From the NCBI RefSeq assembly GCF_025717555.1, contig NZ_JAJIRP010000003.1, positions 62,001-126,000 on the forward strand: a stretch of 64,000 nucleotides of DNA, written 5' to 3'. The translations under genes and the position numbers were made by a program. The notes under the pieces are model-generated. The model was not told the DNA's origin. It saw nothing but the letters and a program-made list of their open reading frames with translations, and did no database searches. This document shows, in pieces, positions 1 to 9,834 of the stretch. Source of the DNA: Paucibacter sp. B2R-40. Lineage in GTDB: Bacteria; Pseudomonadota; Gammaproteobacteria; Burkholderiales; Burkholderiaceae_C. Position 1 is the first letter of the stretch, and each line of letters opens with the position of its first letter.

Positions 1-44
1 AACCTGAGCTCTGTCCACCAATGCGCTGCCTCCCGGAGTTCCTC

Positions 45-1661
45 ATGAATAAAAAAAGCCCTGCCAAAATCGTGAAAATAACCCTGCTGGCCGCCAGCTT
101 GGCCCTGGCCCTCGGCTTTACCGGTGGCCAGGCCTCGGCCCAAACCCTGCGCTGGGCCAGCGCTGGTGATCCGCTTACGCTAGACCCTTACGCCCAGAAC
201 GAAACTCTCACCAATACCATCAATGGCCAGGTCTACGAGTTCTTGGTCACGCGCGACAAACAGCTCAAACTGGTGCCTCAGCTGGCGACCGAATGGAAGC
301 AGACTGGGCCGCAAAAATGGCTGCTCAAGCTGCGCCCAGGCGTGAAGTTCCACGACGGCCGGCCGTTCACGGCCGACGATGTCGTGTTCTCCGTTCAACG
401 GGCCCGCCAGCCCAGCTCGCAGATCGCCATGTATGCCAATGCGGTGGGCGAACCGCGCCGAGTCGACGACTTGACGGTCGAGTTCAGCCTGCCCCAGGTG
501 AACCCGATCTTTCTGCAGCACCTCAGCACGATTTACATCATGAGCCGAGGCTGGGCCGAGGCCAATAAGGCCACCAAGACGCAGGACTTTGCCAACAAGG
601 AAGAAAGCTATGCCGCCTTCCATACCAATGGCACCGGCCCGTTCATCCTAGTCAGCCGATCACCCGACAGCAAGACCGTCTTCAAGCGCAACCCCAACTA
701 CTGGGGGCAGATCGAAGGCAATCTGCAAGAGGTGATCTACACCCCGATCAAGAGCGAGGCCACGCGCACGGCGGCGCTGATCTCGGGCGAGATCGACTTT
801 GTGCTTGACCCGGCGCCGCGCGACCTGGCTCGGCTTGCGCAAACCAGCGGCCTGAAGATCATCAGCGGGCCCGAGAACCGCATCATCTTCATCGGCCTGG
901 ACCAGGCCCGCGACGAGTTGCAGTCAGGCAGCCCCAAGGGCAAGAACCCGTTCAAAGATGTACGCGTGCGTCGCGCGCTCTACCAGGCCATCGACATCGA
1001 AACCATCAAAACCCGCTTGATGGACGGCCAGGCCGCACCAACCGGCGCGCTGGTGCCTTCGCCGCTGGGCAGTTTCAATGACCCGCTGTTGGAGGCCCGC
1101 CTGCCCTTCGATCTTGCGGCCGCCAAGAAACTGTTGAGCGAGGCAGGCTACGCCAGCGGCTTCGAGTTCACGCTCGACTGCCCGAACAATCGCTACGTCA
1201 ATGATGAGCGCATCTGTATGACGCTGGCCTCGCAATGGGCCAAGCTGGGGCTCAAGGTCAAGGTCAATGCCCAACCCAAAGCGCTGTTCTTCAACAAAAT
1301 CGAAAAACTCGACACCTCGGCCTATCTGTTCGGCTGGGGCGGCGCCATCACCGATCCGGAAAGCATCTTCACCAGCCACTTCCGCAACCGTGGCGAGAAA
1401 GGCATCGGCGAATACAACCGTGGCAACTTCAAGGACGATGAGCTCGATGCCCTCGTTGCTGCCTCCAGCCGCGAGCCCGATGAAACCAAGCGTCAGCAAC
1501 TGATCAAGCAAGCGCTTAAGCGCATGGCCGAGCAGGTGCATTACATCCCGCTGCATCGCCAATACATCCCCTGGGCGGCGCGCAGCAATGTCACGGTCGT
1601 GCACCGGCCGGACAACTGGCTGGAGTGGCGCTGGATCACGGTCGGGCCGGCGTCCAAGTGA
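45..1661 (+). CDS. ABC transporter substrate-binding protein, family 5 (peptide/dipeptide type)
   Basis: Periplasmic solute-binding protein of the DppA/OppA family (SBP family 5), which delivers peptides or related solutes to an inner-membrane ABC importer. The 538-residue length fits the family. The start at 45 is preferred over an in-frame ATG at 21, because GGAG at 35-38 sits 6 nt upstream and the protein then opens with a Lys-rich n-region and a hydrophobic core. Cleavage is expected after ASA near residue 32. Family signatures seen are PLTLDPY after the signal peptide, VKFHDGRPFTADDVVFS in the middle, and VRRALYQAID in lobe II. No permease or ATPase gene follows; the next gene is a TonB receptor after 240 bp. 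It is therefore an orphan here, or the end of an operon lying to the left. The substrate is not predictable from sequence alone. Confidence 0.9.
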   Translation: MNKKSPAKIVKITLLAASLALALGFTGGQASAQTLRWASAGDPLTLDPYAQNETLTNTINGQVYEFLVTRDKQLKLVPQLATEWKQTGPQKWLLKLRPGVKFHDGRPFTADDVVFSVQRARQPSSQIAMYANAVGEPRRVDDLTVEFSLPQVNPIFLQHLSTIYIMSRGWAEANKATKTQDFANKEESYAAFHTNGTGPFILVSRSPDSKTVFKRNPNYWGQIEGNLQEVIYTPIKSEATRTAALISGEIDFVLDPAPRDLARLAQTSGLKIISGPENRIIFIGLDQARDELQSGSPKGKNPFKDVRVRRALYQAIDIETIKTRLMDGQAAPTGALVPSPLGSFNDPLLEARLPFDLAAAKKLLSEAGYASGFEFTLDCPNNRYVNDERICMTLASQWAKLGLKVKVNAQPKALFFNKIEKLDTSAYLFGWGGAITDPESIFTSHFRNRGEKGIGEYNRGNFKDDELDALVAASSREPDETKRQQLIKQALKRMAEQVHYIPLHRQYIPWAARSNVTVVHRPDNWLEWRWITVGPASK

Positions 1662-1794
1662 GACGCATGGGTTGAACGCCGCGCTGCATTCCTGCAGACA
1701 TTCAACGAAGCCGCCCAGGGGCAAAACATAAAGCTGGCGTGGCCAAGTTCGTTTTCCTAGCAAGCAAATAAGAAATCCTCGCTTCGCGCGCAAC

Positions 1795-1806
1795 AGGGTT
1801 ATCCCT
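1795..1806. promoter_or_regulatory. near-palindrome upstream of TonB receptor gene
   Basis: AGGGTTATCCCT is a 12-bp near-perfect inverted repeat (GGG/CCC arms, AT-rich centre) located about 97 bp upstream of the TonB-receptor start in an otherwise featureless 240-bp spacer. It could be an operator or simply chance. There is no independent evidence for a regulator. Confidence 0.2.
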
Positions 1807-1902
1807 AAAGTGCAGCCCTCAAGACGGCCCAAGCCAAACGCTTGTACAGCCGCGAGATTCTCGGGACACCCCCGGGGAATATGAAGCTAACGGAGGATTT
1901 CC

Positions 1903-4659
1903 ATGCAGTACCCAAACTATCGCCGGCTCGCAAAGCTGGCTCCCCTGGCCTCTTTGGCCCCTTTGGCCCCTTTGGCGCTCGCACTCGCTTGTGCCTATGC
2001 GCCATCTGCCGCACACGCTCAAACTGCGGCCACAGCCAAGGCCACCGAGCCACAAAGCTTGCCGCAAGTGCAGGTGACAGGCTCGCGCATCTCGCGCGCC
2101 CTCAGCGAGGGCCCCAGCTCCATGACCGTGTTGAAATCCGAGGACATTGGTCGTTTGGGTTTCAAGAGCGTCGGTGATGCGCTCAATGCCTTGACAGAAA
2201 ACACCGGCTTTACCCAGGGCGAAGACTTCGGCAACACCTTCACGCCGGCCGCCAACGCGATCAGCCTGCGCGGCCTGGGCCCTAACCACACGCTGACGCT
2301 GATCAACGGCCGGCGCATCGCCGACTATCCGAGCGCCTATGACGGCGCCGTCAACTTCACCAACACGGCCAATATCCCCTCGGCCTTGATCGACCGGATT
2401 GAAATTCTGAACGGCGGCGCCTCGGCCATTTACGGCTCGGACGCGATTGCCGGCGTGGTCAACATCATTTTGAAGAAACATGCCGAGGGCGTGACGCTCA
2501 ACCTCAAGGCTGGCGGCACCCAACTCGGCGGCGGCGCCAATGCGCGCGCGCAGGTGAGCGGCGGCTTTGACGCCGGCGCACTCAGCGGGGTTTATGGCCT
2601 GGAGTTCAGCAAGCGCGATCCAATCTGGAGCTTGCAGCGCGACTTCATGGCCGACACAACACTCAAGGGCGCCAACCCCGGCGTGGTGTTCGGGCGCAAG
2701 GATGCCAAGACCAATAAGTACATCACGCCGGAGGCCGGCGCCTGCGATACGGCCGGGCAATTGTTCAACGGCTCGACCCAAACTGTCACCATCAAGAGCG
2801 GTCAGTATTGCGGCACCGGTCAAGCCTCGCCGACCTTCTGGACCACCCAGACCGGCAACCAAAGCAGCAATTTCGCCGGTGTCTTGAACTACGCCTTGAG
2901 TCCGCACACCGAGCTGTTCAGCGAAGTGTTGCTGGGTTTCACCGAGACCGAAACCAATACCCGCGGTCCGAGCTGGACCTCGCTCGGAGGCTCGATCAGC
3001 TACTTCCAAAACGCCAACACCGGCAAGCTTGAAGCCTGGAGCCGCCGCTTTGCGCCGGAAGAAATGGGCGGAGCAGAGAAGTTCAATCGCCGTTGGAACG
3101 ATGAATGGCACAACCTGGTGCTGGGTGCGCGCGGTGACATCGAAGGCAGCAGCTGGGTCTATGAGGCCGCCCTCAACACCTCGGCCTACACCAGCAAGTT
3201 GCACCGCCCACGCCTGCTGGCCACCGTGGACGAGTTCTTCCTCGGCGCCAAGAAGGGCGAGACAGCGAAGGGAGAGCCCATCTATGCGCCCGACGTCAAT
3301 CGACTCTTCAAGCCGCTGACCCCCGCCGAATACGACAGCATTACCTCCAGCAGCTACGCCAACGACAAGGCCTGGACCCACAATTTGAACGTCAACGCCA
3401 GCGGTGAGTTGCTGCAGCTGCCGGCGGGGCCGCTGCGTGCGGCCGTCTTGGCCGAGGCCGGCGCTCAAGGCTTCGAGAACAATGCCGATCCGCGCTTGGG
3501 TCAGGGTGTTTTTTACGCCACCACCGAGGCGGCCAAGGTCAGCGGCGACCGCAATCGCTGGGCGCTGGGTGCCGAGCTGAATGCGCCGATCACCAAAATC
3601 TTGATCGGCACGCTGGCGACGCGCTACGACCAATACCGCTTCGCTGGCCGCAAGGATGGCAGCTTTACCTATAACGCGGGCTTGGAGTTCCGCCCGGTCA
3701 GCGAAGTGCTGTTGCGCGCCAACCATGCAACCAGCTTCCGCGCGCCGGACATGAGCTATATCTTCACCGCCGAGAGCCGAGGCTATTACCCCTCATCGAC
3801 CGACTATTACCGCTGCGCCCAGACCGGGCAGCCGCTCAACAAATGCGAGTTCGTCGACATCGTGTCCGGCTTCAATTACCTGAAGAACGGCTCCAAGGAT
3901 CTGAAGTCGGAAAAGGGCAAGTCCTCGGGGCTGGGCGTGGTGTGGTCACCCAGCAAGACATTCGATGCGTCGCTCGATTTTTGGAAGATCGCCATCAATG
4001 ATTTGGTGACCGATCTGGACTCGGACAAGATCCTGCGCGACGAGGCCGAATGCCGCACCGGCGTACAAGACATCAGCTCGCCCACCTGCGCGGACGCGAT
4101 CAGGCGCGTGCGGCGCAACCCGGCCGATGCGGTGGTCAAACCGGGTGAAGTCAATCTGATTTTGGTCAACCCGATCAATGCCGCCAGCCAAAGCACTTAT
4201 GGCTTTGACATCTCGGCTCGCTACACACTCAAGACCAGCAATGTGGGTGAGTACACCTTGACGGGCAAGTACACCCAGGTTCAGAGTTTTGTCTACCAGC
4301 AATTCGCAGGTGACGCCGACACCAACCGCGTCGGCACCCACGACCACAGCGACTGGCCCAACAAGCTGATCGCCACGCTGGGCTGGAACCTGGGCGACTG
4401 GGCCGCCACCTTGACGGGCCAGCGCAACGGCAAGATCTCCAGCGAAGACAAAAAGTCCTGGATTGGCCCTTACTGGAACTTCAACGCCAGCACGCGCTAC
4501 CAGTTCAGCAAGACCAGCAGCGTTAGCCTGATCGTCAACAACTTGTTGGGCGACATCCGCAAGGACCCGACTGCGGCCTGGCCTTACTACCCGGTCGGCT
4601 ACTACCTGCCGCATGGTCGCCAGGGCTGGATTGAGTTCAACCACGTGTTCGGTTCCTAA
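1903..4659 (+). CDS. TonB-dependent outer-membrane receptor
   Basis: Outer-membrane, TonB-energised active transporter of 918 residues. GGAGG at 1891-1895 supports the ATG at 1903. An N-terminal signal peptide (to about residue 39, AHA-QTA) is followed by a TonB-box-like stretch, VQVTGSRI. The plug domain follows (SMTVLKSEDIGRLGF, SLRGLGPNHTLTLINGRR, IEILNGGASAIYGSDAIAGV) and then a 22-strand-type barrel ending in GWIEFNHVFGS. The barrel carries several closely spaced Cys pairs (around nt 2740-2820, 3810-3850 and 4050-4090) that probably form disulfides in extracellular loops. No N-terminal signalling extension is seen. The neighbours are two orphan periplasmic binding proteins, which gives a hint of nutrient uptake but not of the substrate. 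A strong terminator follows. Confidence 0.93.
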   Translation: MQYPNYRRLAKLAPLASLAPLAPLALALACAYAPSAAHAQTAATAKATEPQSLPQVQVTGSRISRALSEGPSSMTVLKSEDIGRLGFKSVGDALNALTENTGFTQGEDFGNTFTPAANAISLRGLGPNHTLTLINGRRIADYPSAYDGAVNFTNTANIPSALIDRIEILNGGASAIYGSDAIAGVVNIILKKHAEGVTLNLKAGGTQLGGGANARAQVSGGFDAGALSGVYGLEFSKRDPIWSLQRDFMADTTLKGANPGVVFGRKDAKTNKYITPEAGACDTAGQLFNGSTQTVTIKSGQYCGTGQASPTFWTTQTGNQSSNFAGVLNYALSPHTELFSEVLLGFTETETNTRGPSWTSLGGSISYFQNANTGKLEAWSRRFAPEEMGGAEKFNRRWNDEWHNLVLGARGDIEGSSWVYEAALNTSAYTSKLHRPRLLATVDEFFLGAKKGETAKGEPIYAPDVNRLFKPLTPAEYDSITSSSYANDKAWTHNLNVNASGELLQLPAGPLRAAVLAEAGAQGFENNADPRLGQGVFYATTEAAKVSGDRNRWALGAELNAPITKILIGTLATRYDQYRFAGRKDGSFTYNAGLEFRPVSEVLLRANHATSFRAPDMSYIFTAESRGYYPSSTDYYRCAQTGQPLNKCEFVDIVSGFNYLKNGSKDLKSEKGKSSGLGVVWSPSKTFDASLDFWKIAINDLVTDLDSDKILRDEAECRTGVQDISSPTCADAIRRVRRNPADAVVKPGEVNLILVNPINAASQSTYGFDISARYTLKTSNVGEYTLTGKYTQVQSFVYQQFAGDADTNRVGTHDHSDWPNKLIATLGWNLGDWAATLTGQRNGKISSEDKKSWIGPYWNFNASTRYQFSKTSSVSLIVNNLLGDIRKDPTAAWPYYPVGYYLPHGRQGWIEFNHVFGS
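1936..1980 (+). repeat. 9-nt tandem repeat inside signal peptide (5 units)
   Basis: Five consecutive 9-nt units of the form YTGGCYCCT encode LAP-LAS-LAP-LAP-LAL, the hydrophobic core of the TonB receptor signal peptide. The third and fourth units are identical. Gain or loss of a unit would keep the frame but change the length of the hydrophobic segment. Confidence 0.85.
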
Positions 4660-4690
4660 ATCCACAAGGGCACAACTGGCCTGAAGCAGC

Positions 4691-4750
4691 GCGGGCGCGA
4701 GAGGAAGGACATGCGGGAAACCGCAGTATTTCGCGCCCGCCCTGCATTTT
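4691..4750 (+). terminator. Rho-independent terminator after TonB receptor
   Basis: The perfect 10-bp arms GCGGGCGCGA (4691-4700) and TCGCGCCCGC (4731-4740) enclose a smaller TGCGG-GAAA-CCGCA hairpin and are followed by CATTTTTC. Confidence 0.75.
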
Positions 4751-4920
4751 TCTCATAAGCATAGAAGAACTACTTGGTTCACGGCAGCTGACGGCCTGCC
4801 TACAGTGGGGCCTTGTTGTTGCAACTGCTGCATCTATTGCTGACCTGCCCGGCGCTCAAATTGCCGCAGGTCTCAGACGCGCAAACATCATCTTCTGGCC
4901 AACGGATCACATAGGATTTC

Positions 4921-5940
4921 ATGAACGCTATTCGACGCACCTTCAACCTGGCAACGGCCGCACTGCTGCTGGGTGCCGCCGGCCTGAGCCAGGCTCAGGC
5001 CCAGGTCTCTTTGCTCAATGTCTCCTATGACCCGACGCGTGAGCTGTATCAAGATTTCAACACCGCCTTCGCCAAGCATTGGAAGGCCAAGACCGGCGAG
5101 ATCTTGACGGTCAAACAATCGCATGGCGGCTCGGGCAAGCAAGCCCGCTCGGTGATTGACGGCCTGGAGGCCGACGTGGTGACGCTGGCCCTGGCCTATG
5201 ACATTGACGCGCTGCATGACAACGCCAAACTGCTGCCCGCAGACTGGCAAAAACGTCTACCCAACAACGCTTCGCCCTACACCTCGACCATAGTGTTCCT
5301 GGTGCGCAAGGGCAATCCGAAGAAGATCACGAACTGGCCGGATTTGGCCCGCTCAGGTATCGACGTCATCACACCCAACCCCAAGACCTCGGGTGGCGCA
5401 CGCTGGAACTATCTTGCCGCATGGGGCTTCGCCTTGCAGCAGCCCGGCGCCAATGACGACAGCGCCAAAGCCTTCGTCAAACGCATCTACGCGAACACCA
5501 AGGTGTTGGACTCGGGCGCACGCGGCTCGCTGACCACCTTCACCGAACGCGGCATCGGCGACGTTTTGATCTCCTGGGAGAACGAAGCCTATCTGGCCGT
5601 CAAGGAACTGGGCCCGGACAAGTTCGAGATCGTGACGCCGTCGCTGTCCATCTTGGCCGAGCCACCGGTAGCGGTGGTGGACAAGGTGGTCGACAAGCGC
5701 GGCACGCGCAAGCAGGCACAGGCCTACCTTGAATACTTGTACACCACCGAGGGGCAAGAGATTGCCGCCAAGCATTACTACCGGCCGCGTGACCCCAAAG
5801 TGGCGGCCAAATATGCCAAACAGTTCACCCAGACCAAGTTGATCACGGTCGACGAGGCGTTCGGCGGTTGGCGTGCGGCCCAGAAGACTCATTTCGCCGA
5901 CGGTGGCTATTTCGATCAGATCTACACGCCGGGGCGTTGA
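4921..5940 (+). CDS. sbp: sulfate/thiosulfate ABC transporter substrate-binding protein
   Basis: Periplasmic sulfate-binding protein (Sbp/CysP family) of 339 residues, the normal length. AGGA at 4913-4916 precedes the ATG. The signal peptide ends near QAQA-QVS. Family landmarks are [14 protein letters not shown] at the mature N-terminus, [28 protein letters not shown], and [13 protein letters not shown] in the C-lobe. In most relatives this gene heads a sbp-cysT-cysW-cysA operon. Here a terminator and the converging dut gene follow instead, so it must share permeases encoded elsewhere. About 260 bp of upstream sequence is free for its own promoter, but no clear CysB site could be assigned. 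Confidence 0.92.
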   Translation: MNAIRRTFNLATAALLLGAAGLSQAQAQVSLLNVSYDPTRELYQDFNTAFAKHWKAKTGEILTVKQSHGGSGKQARSVIDGLEADVVTLALAYDIDALHDNAKLLPADWQKRLPNNASPYTSTIVFLVRKGNPKKITNWPDLARSGIDVITPNPKTSGGARWNYLAAWGFALQQPGANDDSAKAFVKRIYANTKVLDSGARGSLTTFTERGIGDVLISWENEAYLAVKELGPDKFEIVTPSLSILAEPPVAVVDKVVDKRGTRKQAQAYLEYLYTTEGQEIAAKHYYRPRDPKVAAKYAKQFTQTKLITVDEAFGGWRAAQKTHFADGGYFDQIYTPGR

Positions 5941-5974
5941 GCCCCTGCATGGCGGCAGGCCTGATCGCTTGAGC

Positions 5975-6000
5975 AAAAAGCCTGCGGGCGAAGCCCGCAG
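5975..6000 (-). terminator. terminator of the dut-coaBC end of the minus-strand operon
   Basis: The perfect 8-bp hairpin CTGCGGGC-GAA-GCCCGCAG (5982-6000) is followed, reading the minus strand, by GCTTTTTGC. It lies just beyond the dut stop codon. Confidence 0.8.
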
Positions 6001-6004
6001 ACGT

Positions 6005-6457
6005 CTAGGCCTTGCCGGTTGAACCGAACCCGGCCTCGCCCCGCTGCGACGCGTCGGAAAAATCATCGACGATGCGAAATGCCGCCTGCACCACCGGCAC
6101 CAAGACCAGCTGCGCAATGCGCTCCATCGGCTCGATCACGAAGGCGGTTTGCCCCCGGTTCCAGCAGCTGACCATCAGCTGGCCCTGGTAGTCCGAGTCG
6201 ATCAGACCGACCAAATTGCCCAGCACGATGCCGTGTTTGTGGCCCAGACCCGAGCGTGGCAGGATGATGGCGGCCAATCCGGGGTCGCCGATGTGGATGG
6301 CCAAGCCGGTCGGGATCAAAGTGGTTTGGCCGGGGGCCAAGGTGATAGCCGCGTCCAGGCAGGCGCGCAAGTCCAAGCCGGCGCTGCCGGGGGTGGCATA
6401 GGCAGGCAATTGCTCAGCCATGCGGGCATCGAGCACTTTCAGGTCAACGGTGGTCAT
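6005..6457 (-). CDS. dut: dUTP diphosphatase (dUTPase)
   Basis: Hydrolyses dUTP to dUMP and pyrophosphate, keeping uracil out of DNA and feeding dTMP synthesis. The 150-residue protein has all five trimeric dUTPase motifs: [30 protein letters not shown] and the C-terminal [10 protein letters not shown] arm that closes the active site. Its ATG overlaps the coaBC stop by ATGA, so the two are translationally coupled; a dfp-dut pair is common in proteobacteria. It is the last gene of the long minus-strand run and is followed by a terminator. Confidence 0.97.
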   Translation of the reverse strand: MTTVDLKVLDARMAEQLPAYATPGSAGLDLRACLDAAITLAPGQTTLIPTGLAIHIGDPGLAAIILPRSGLGHKHGIVLGNLVGLIDSDYQGQLMVSCWNRGQTAFVIEPMERIAQLVLVPVVQAAFRIVDDFSDASQRGEAGFGSTGKA

Positions 6458-7680
6458 TTTTCTTGTGAGTTCTTCTCAAAACGCTCGGCGATCTCGCGCA
6501 CCAGTTCGCGCGCTAGGCTGAGCTTGTCGTTGTGGGGAATTTCGCGCTCACCGGCCGCATCGATCAGCAGCAGCGCGTTGTGGTCGAGACCAAAGGTGGC
6601 CGGCCCGATATTGCCGACGATCAGCGGCACACCTTTGCGCAGCAGCTTGGCGCGGCCATGCTTGAGCAGATCTTCGCTTTCGGCCGCAAAGCCGACACAG
6701 AAAGGACTATCAGCCAATTTGGCGACTGCGGCCAAGATATCCGGGTTCTCCGTCATGCTCAAGCTCGGCGGGCTGGCACTGCCGTCCTTTTTGATCTTGT
6801 GCAACTGCACTGCCGCCGGCCGCCAATCGGCCACCGCAGCGGTCGCAACAAAGATCTCATGCTGCGTCGCCAAGGGCAGCACCGCGTCAAACATCTGCTG
6901 CGCCGTCTGCACGTCGATACGTTTGACGCCGCGCGGCGTGGCCAGATGGACCGGGCCGGCCACCAAAGTCACCTCGGCGCCGGCGTCGCGCGCAGCGCGG
7001 GCAATCGCAAAGCCCATCTTGCCGCTGGAATGATTCGTGATGCCACGGACCGGGTCAATCGGCTCAAAGGTCGGGCCGGCGCTGATCAGCACACGGCGAC
7101 CCGCCAGTAGCTTGGGCTGAAAGAAGGCAATCACCTCGTCCAGCAACTCGGCCGCTTCCAACATGCGGCCGTCGCCCACCTCGCCGCAGGCCTGCTCGCC
7201 ACTGCCGGGGCCAAACAGGCTGGCACCGTCGACTTGGATCTGAGCCATATTGCGCTGCGTGGCCGGGTGCGCCCACATCTCGCGGTTCATCGCCGGCGCC
7301 ACCGCCAGCGGGCAGCGCTCAAGCGGCCGCGCCAGCGCGGTCAGGCTGAGCAAATCATCGGCCCGGCCCTGCGCCAGCTTGGCAATGAAATCCGCACTCG
7401 CCGGCGCCACCAGCATCAAATCGGCCTCGCGACTGAGATTGATATGCGCCATATTGTTGGGCTCGCGGGCATCCCATTGGCTGCTTGCTACGGGGCGATT
7501 AGACAAGGCTTGCATCGTCACCGCAGTGATGAACTGTTCGGCCGCTTCGCTCATCACGACCTGCACCGTCGCACCGGCCTTGATCAGCAAACGCGCCAAC
7601 TCAGCGGACTTGTAGCAGGCGATGCCGCCGGACAGGCCGAGCAAGATGTGCTTGCCAGCAAGGGCATGGGAGTCAGACAT
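6454..7680 (-). CDS. coaBC: bifunctional phosphopantothenoylcysteine decarboxylase / phosphopantothenate-cysteine ligase
   Basis: Catalyses two consecutive steps of coenzyme A synthesis: ligation of cysteine to phosphopantothenate (CoaB) and decarboxylation to phosphopantetheine (CoaC). The 408-residue length is normal. The flavin-binding CoaC half is marked by [40 protein letters not shown] and the active-site loop [10 protein letters not shown] with its conserved Cys. The CoaB half begins at [16 protein letters not shown] and contains the NHSSGKMG nucleotide-binding segment. It overlaps dut by 4 nt and starts 15 nt after trmB. Confidence 0.97.
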   Translation of the reverse strand: MSDSHALAGKHILLGLSGGIACYKSAELARLLIKAGATVQVVMSEAAEQFITAVTMQALSNRPVASSQWDAREPNNMAHINLSREADLMLVAPASADFIAKLAQGRADDLLSLTALARPLERCPLAVAPAMNREMWAHPATQRNMAQIQVDGASLFGPGSGEQACGEVGDGRMLEAAELLDEVIAFFQPKLLAGRRVLISAGPTFEPIDPVRGITNHSSGKMGFAIARAARDAGAEVTLVAGPVHLATPRGVKRIDVQTAQQMFDAVLPLATQHEIFVATAAVADWRPAAVQLHKIKKDGSASPPSLSMTENPDILAAVAKLADSPFCVGFAAESEDLLKHGRAKLLRKGVPLIVGNIGPATFGLDHNALLLIDAAGEREIPHNDKLSLARELVREIAERFEKNSQEK

Positions 7681-7695
7681 GGCAGGCCTTTGTAC

Positions 7696-8451
7696 TCAAG
7701 CCTTGCGGCGGAACACCACGTCCCAGACACCATGGCCGAGCTTGATGCCGCGGTTCTCGAACTTGGTCAGCGGGCGATAAGAAGGCGTCTGGGCAAAACC
7801 TTCAGCCGTGTTCTCGAGCAGCGGCTCGGCCCCCAAAACTTCCAGCATTTGCTGCGCATAGGGCTCCCAATCTGTCGCGCAATGCAGGTAGCCACCCGGG
7901 CGAATGTGCTTGACCAACTGAGCGACAAAAGGCGACTGGATCAGCCGGCGCTTGTTGTGGCGCACCTTGTGCCAAGGGTCGGGGAAGAAGATGTGCACAC
8001 CAGCCAGCGAATCGGGCGCAATCATCTGCTCCAGCACATCGACCGCGTCGTGCTGAACGATGCGGATATTGTTCAAACCCCGCTCGTCGATATGTTTGAG
8101 CAGCGCGCCGACGCCGGGCGCGTGGACTTCGCAGCCGATGAAGTCGGTATCAGCGAGTGTCTGCGCGATCTTGGCGGTGGCGTCGCCCATGCCGAAGCCG
8201 ATTTCGAACACCAGCGGCGCCTCGCGGCCAAACACCTCGGCCGGATTCAATCGCTCGGCCTTGAAGGGCAGCACGAACTTCGGACCCAACTCGGCCAAGG
8301 CCTTGACCTGGCCCGAGCCCATGCGGCCGGCGCGTACGACAAAGCTCTTGATCGGGCGATGCTGGGCCGGGTCTAGCGGCTTTTCTGGCGCGCTCTCTGG
8401 AGTGTTCTCTGGCGTGTTCTCGGGAGCGGGTGCGGGGGTGGTGTCAGACAT
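7696..8451 (-). CDS. trmB: tRNA (guanine46-N7)-methyltransferase
   Basis: S-adenosylmethionine-dependent enzyme that makes m7G46 in the tRNA variable loop. The 251-residue protein has a Rossmann core with [14 protein letters not shown] (SAM binding), [16 protein letters not shown], and the family signature [16 protein letters not shown] low-complexity N-terminal stretch of PEN/PES repeats (residues about 4-22) precedes the domain. It lies 40 nt after deoA and 15 nt before coaBC, so it is probably co-transcribed although its function is unrelated to nucleoside uptake. Confidence 0.95.
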   Translation of the reverse strand: MSDTTPAPAPENTPENTPESAPEKPLDPAQHRPIKSFVVRAGRMGSGQVKALAELGPKFVLPFKAERLNPAEVFGREAPLVFEIGFGMGDATAKIAQTLADTDFIGCEVHAPGVGALLKHIDERGLNNIRIVQHDAVDVLEQMIAPDSLAGVHIFFPDPWHKVRHNKRRLIQSPFVAQLVKHIRPGGYLHCATDWEPYAQQMLEVLGAEPLLENTAEGFAQTPSYRPLTKFENRGIKLGHGVWDVVFRRKA

Positions 8452-8491
8452 GCCGTTGAAGTTGATAAAGACGCGAAGCGGGGTCGGAAGT

Positions 8492-9811
8492 CTAGCCGAC
8501 CCGCGCCAAGATGGGCGAGGCCGGCTGCCAGTCGCCGGCGTCTTCGCTCAAATGGCAGGCAGCCTGCAGCTGCGCCACCGCACGTTCGGCGGCAGACAAA
8601 TCTGCTGCATGCACAAAAGCCAATGGCTCGCCAGCTCGAACTTCATCGCCCAATTGCCGCGTGGCGCTCAAGCCCACGCGGAAGTCGATGCTGTCGCCTG
8701 CTTTGCGACGCCCCCCGCCCAACTCAACGATGGCGATGCCGATGTCGCGGGTCTGCATAGAGCTCAGGCGGCCGCTACTCAGCGCCGGTGCCGGCACGAT
8801 GACGGGTGCTGCGGCGAGGTAAGCAGTCGGCCTCTCCAGCAAATCAGCCGGGCCACCCAGGCCGGCCACCATGCGGGCAAAGCGTTCGGCAGCGGCGCCG
8901 CTGTCCAGCGCTTGTTGCAACTTCAGCTTCGCCTCTGCCTGGTTGCCGGCCAGGCCGCCCAGCAGCAGCATCTCGGCGCCCAGGGCCAGCGTCACCTCAT
9001 GCAGACGCGCATCGCGCACGCCCTCGCCTTTCAGATAGCGGATGGCCTCGGCCATCTCCAGCGCATTGCCGACCTCGCTGCCCAGCACCTGGTTCATATC
9101 GGTGATCAGCGCCCGCGTCGGCAGGCCGGCACCATTCGCTACTTCGACGATGCTTTGCGCCAGTTCTTGGGCCATTTGGGGCGTGTCGGCAAAAGCACCG
9201 TTGCCGCACTTCACATCCATCGCCAAACCCTGCAAGCCGGCAGCAAGCTTTTTGGACAGAATGCTGGCGGTGATCAGCGGCACGCTTTCGACCGTGGCCG
9301 TGACATCGCGGGTGGCATAGAAACGCCCATCGGCCGGTGCCAGATCGGCCGTTTGGCCGATCACCGCGCAGCCGACCTCGCGCACCACCCGGTCGAACAA
9401 GGCGGCTGAGGGTGTGCAGCTGTAGCCAGGGATCGCATCGAACTTGTCGCGCGTGCCGCCGGTGTGGCCCAGGCCGCGGCCCGAGATCATCGGTACATAG
9501 CCGCCGCAGGCCGCCACCAGCGGCGCCAGCATCAGCGAAACCTTGTCGCCGACGCCGCCGCTGGAATGCTTGTCCAGAACCGGCCCCGACATATCGGGCC
9601 AGCTCATCACACGGCCGGAGCGCATCATCGCAGTGGTCAGCGCCACGCATTCGGCTTTGCCCATGCCGCGCAAGAAAACTGCCATGCCCAGAGCGGCGAC
9701 CTGACCCTCGCTCCAGCTGCCGTCAACCAAGCCACGCACAAAGTGCTGAATTTGCGCCTCGGACAAGGCCGCGCCGTCACGCTTGGCGCGAATGATTTCT
9801 TGAGCCAGCAT
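8492..9811 (-). CDS. deoA: thymidine phosphorylase
   Basis: Reversible phosphorolysis of thymidine (and deoxyuridine) to the base and deoxyribose-1-phosphate. The 439-residue protein matches the E. coli DeoA type. The phosphate-binding and catalytic signature [18 protein letters not shown] and the [11 protein letters not shown] segment are present, as is the C-terminal alpha/beta domain. It starts 23 nt downstream of deoC. Together with deoC, the phosphorylase and cdd it forms a full route from imported deoxynucleosides to acetaldehyde and glyceraldehyde-3-phosphate. Confidence 0.96.
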   Translation of the reverse strand: MLAQEIIRAKRDGAALSEAQIQHFVRGLVDGSWSEGQVAALGMAVFLRGMGKAECVALTTAMMRSGRVMSWPDMSGPVLDKHSSGGVGDKVSLMLAPLVAACGGYVPMISGRGLGHTGGTRDKFDAIPGYSCTPSAALFDRVVREVGCAVIGQTADLAPADGRFYATRDVTATVESVPLITASILSKKLAAGLQGLAMDVKCGNGAFADTPQMAQELAQSIVEVANGAGLPTRALITDMNQVLGSEVGNALEMAEAIRYLKGEGVRDARLHEVTLALGAEMLLLGGLAGNQAEAKLKLQQALDSGAAAERFARMVAGLGGPADLLERPTAYLAAAPVIVPAPALSSGRLSSMQTRDIGIAIVELGGGRRKAGDSIDFRVGLSATRQLGDEVRAGEPLAFVHAADLSAAERAVAQLQAACHLSEDAGDWQPASPILARVG

Positions 9812-9834
9812 CGCTATGTGTTTTGTCCGTGCGC

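Noticed and set aside
1790-1810. Resemblance to a homing-endonuclease (I-SceI-like) site
   Set aside because: Only TTATCCCTA is shared; the rest of the 18-bp site differs and no intron or endonuclease is near.
1819-3726. 635-codon minus-strand open frame opposite the TonB receptor
   Set aside because: High-GC antisense shadow: Ala/Gly/Val-rich with no domain or signal, while the plus-strand frame is a full receptor.
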